From Ancylomarina sp. 16SWW S1-10-2 (GTDB lineage: Bacteria > Bacteroidota > Bacteroidia > Bacteroidales > Marinifilaceae): a stretch of DNA of 64,000 nt. This document shows, piece after piece, positions 63,539 to 64,000 of this stretch (its first letter is position 1; each line of letters starts with the position of its first letter). The notes beneath the pieces were generated by a model. The model had not been told where the DNA came from and did no database searches. It worked only from the letters and a program-made list of their open reading frames with translations. The translations under genes were made by a program, and so were the position numbers. Where the stretch lies: the NCBI RefSeq assembly GCF_009669305.1, contig NZ_SADB01000012.1, positions 62,001 to 126,000 of the forward strand, in the 5' to 3' direction.

Positions 63539-63565
63539 GTTACCTTGCATTAAGAAAAAACCGAG

Positions 63566-64000
63566 ATGGATAAAATAGAATTGCTAAAACAAGAATTTCA
63601 GAATGCTAAAATAGAATTTGGAAAAGATATTCTGAAAAACATTTCGACTAAAACAGATGATGAAATTCTATTTCCACCATACATTCCTTTTGTAGGTAAA
63701 AACTATCAAGAATTTAAAATACTTGTTTATTCAACTGCCCAGAATATAAAATTTGACAGTTTTCGTAACTCTTATCAGCAGAATATTTCTAAATTGACAG
63801 AAAGACTTTACTATTTCGACAATTTCAAAAAAAAATATCCAGACACTAAAATGTCATATCAAAACATCGCAATTAACCCATACCAAACAGGAGTAGTTGC
63901 TGCATTATTAGGTGTTTTTATCTATGCTAAATTTAACAAGAAAATTAAAAATTTAGATGAAATAAACGAATTGATTAGTATCAGCAATTATTACAAATTC
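63566..64000 (+). CDS. Unknown protein, cut by the window end
   Basis: 145 codons from the ATG at 63566, open to the last base. Starts MDKIELLKQEFQNAKIEF. The middle block 'FPPYIPFVGKNYQEFKILVY' followed by STAQNI is striking and looks like a conserved core, recalling uracil-DNA-glycosylase-like folds with their 'PFVG' loops, but I cannot assign it. Then 'YQNIAINPYQTGVVAALLGV'. It follows repeat copy 2 and its hairpin, the same place that the TM-protein gene holds after copy 1. Confidence 0.65.
   Translation, partial: MDKIELLKQEFQNAKIEFGKDILKNISTKTDDEILFPPYIPFVGKNYQEFKILVYSTAQNIKFDSFRNSYQQNISKLTERLYYFDNFKKKYPDTKMSYQNIAINPYQTGVVAALLGVFIYAKFNKKIKNLDEINELISISNYYKF

Noticed and set aside
1-64000. 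CRISPR arrays, tRNA/rRNA genes, transposases or prophage genes
   Set aside because: No regularly spaced repeats, no tRNA arm pattern, and no transposase, integrase or phage structural protein among the reading frames.

Overview
The window is AT-rich chromosomal DNA from a member of the Bacteroidota, most likely a marine facultative or strict anaerobe of the Marinilabiliales (Marinifilum/Labilibaculum-like). The phylum call rests on several promoters that match the Bacteroidetes consensus (TTTG, about 20 bases, TAnnTTTG), a SecA of about 1,100 residues, and families typical of the phylum: DUF5686 with a carboxypeptidase-like regulatory domain, DUF3667, a SprB-type repeat and LytS/LytTR. The lifestyle call rests on class I fumarase, ferritin, fused GshAB and an anaerobe-type NifX/MinD/DUF5320/DUF134 cluster. 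The genus is inference.

Layout. 0-8.3 kb (minus strand): the 5' part of an MsbA-like ABC exporter, a UPF0158 protein, a stand-alone RluA-accessory domain, and a four-gene exporter operon (TolC, HlyD, two ABC-2 permeases) with no ATPase gene. 8.3-12.8 kb: a small lipoprotein gene, a RelE-like toxin with an XRE-Panacea antitoxin flanked by near-identical terminator elements, and a TlpA-like thioredoxin lipoprotein. 12.8-17.4 kb: haem genes hemA-hemC-hemB-hemE, without hemD. 17.6-31.9 kb (minus strand): a TPR protein, a fructosamine-kinase/LMW-phosphatase deglycation pair, a zinc ribbon, lgt, secA, a lipoprotein, ferritin, fumarase, two paralogous STAS-like proteins, gshAB and a MATE exporter. 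32.2-45.1 kb: recQ convergent with a LytS/LytTR two-component pair, an orphan ExbB-like channel, a membrane-anchored beta-lactamase-fold protein, a DUF5686 outer-membrane protein, an MFS transporter and a C45-type Ntn hydrolase.

45.2-49.2 kb holds a compact minus-strand cluster: NifX-like, two MinD-type ATPases with inserted 2x[4Fe-4S] ferredoxin domains, NifX-like, a Cys/Gly-rich protein, DUF5320 and DUF134. The DUF134 regulator has a palindrome sitting exactly between its own promoter boxes. This resembles the 'orange protein' gene sets of anaerobes and probably handles a metal or metal-sulfur cluster. It is followed by a divergent arsenic operon (arsR, a decayed DUF6428 remnant, an arsC-type phosphatase, acr3).

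52-64 kb is an accessory region. It has a bile-acid-symporter-like protein, then single-gene modules: a TM protein, an Abi/UG-type reverse transcriptase with a helical C-terminus (a candidate anti-phage gene), an S41 peptidase, a TM protein and a DUF3667 protein. Two modules are bounded by homologous large imperfect palindromes. Flanking the whole region is a repeat of about 215 bp (53.45 and 63.29 kb). Inside it also lies a two-gene operon for a SprB-repeat/OmpA protein and a TPR/beta-propeller protein. The window ends in a truncated unknown gene. I saw no tRNA, rRNA, CRISPR array, transposase or integrase.
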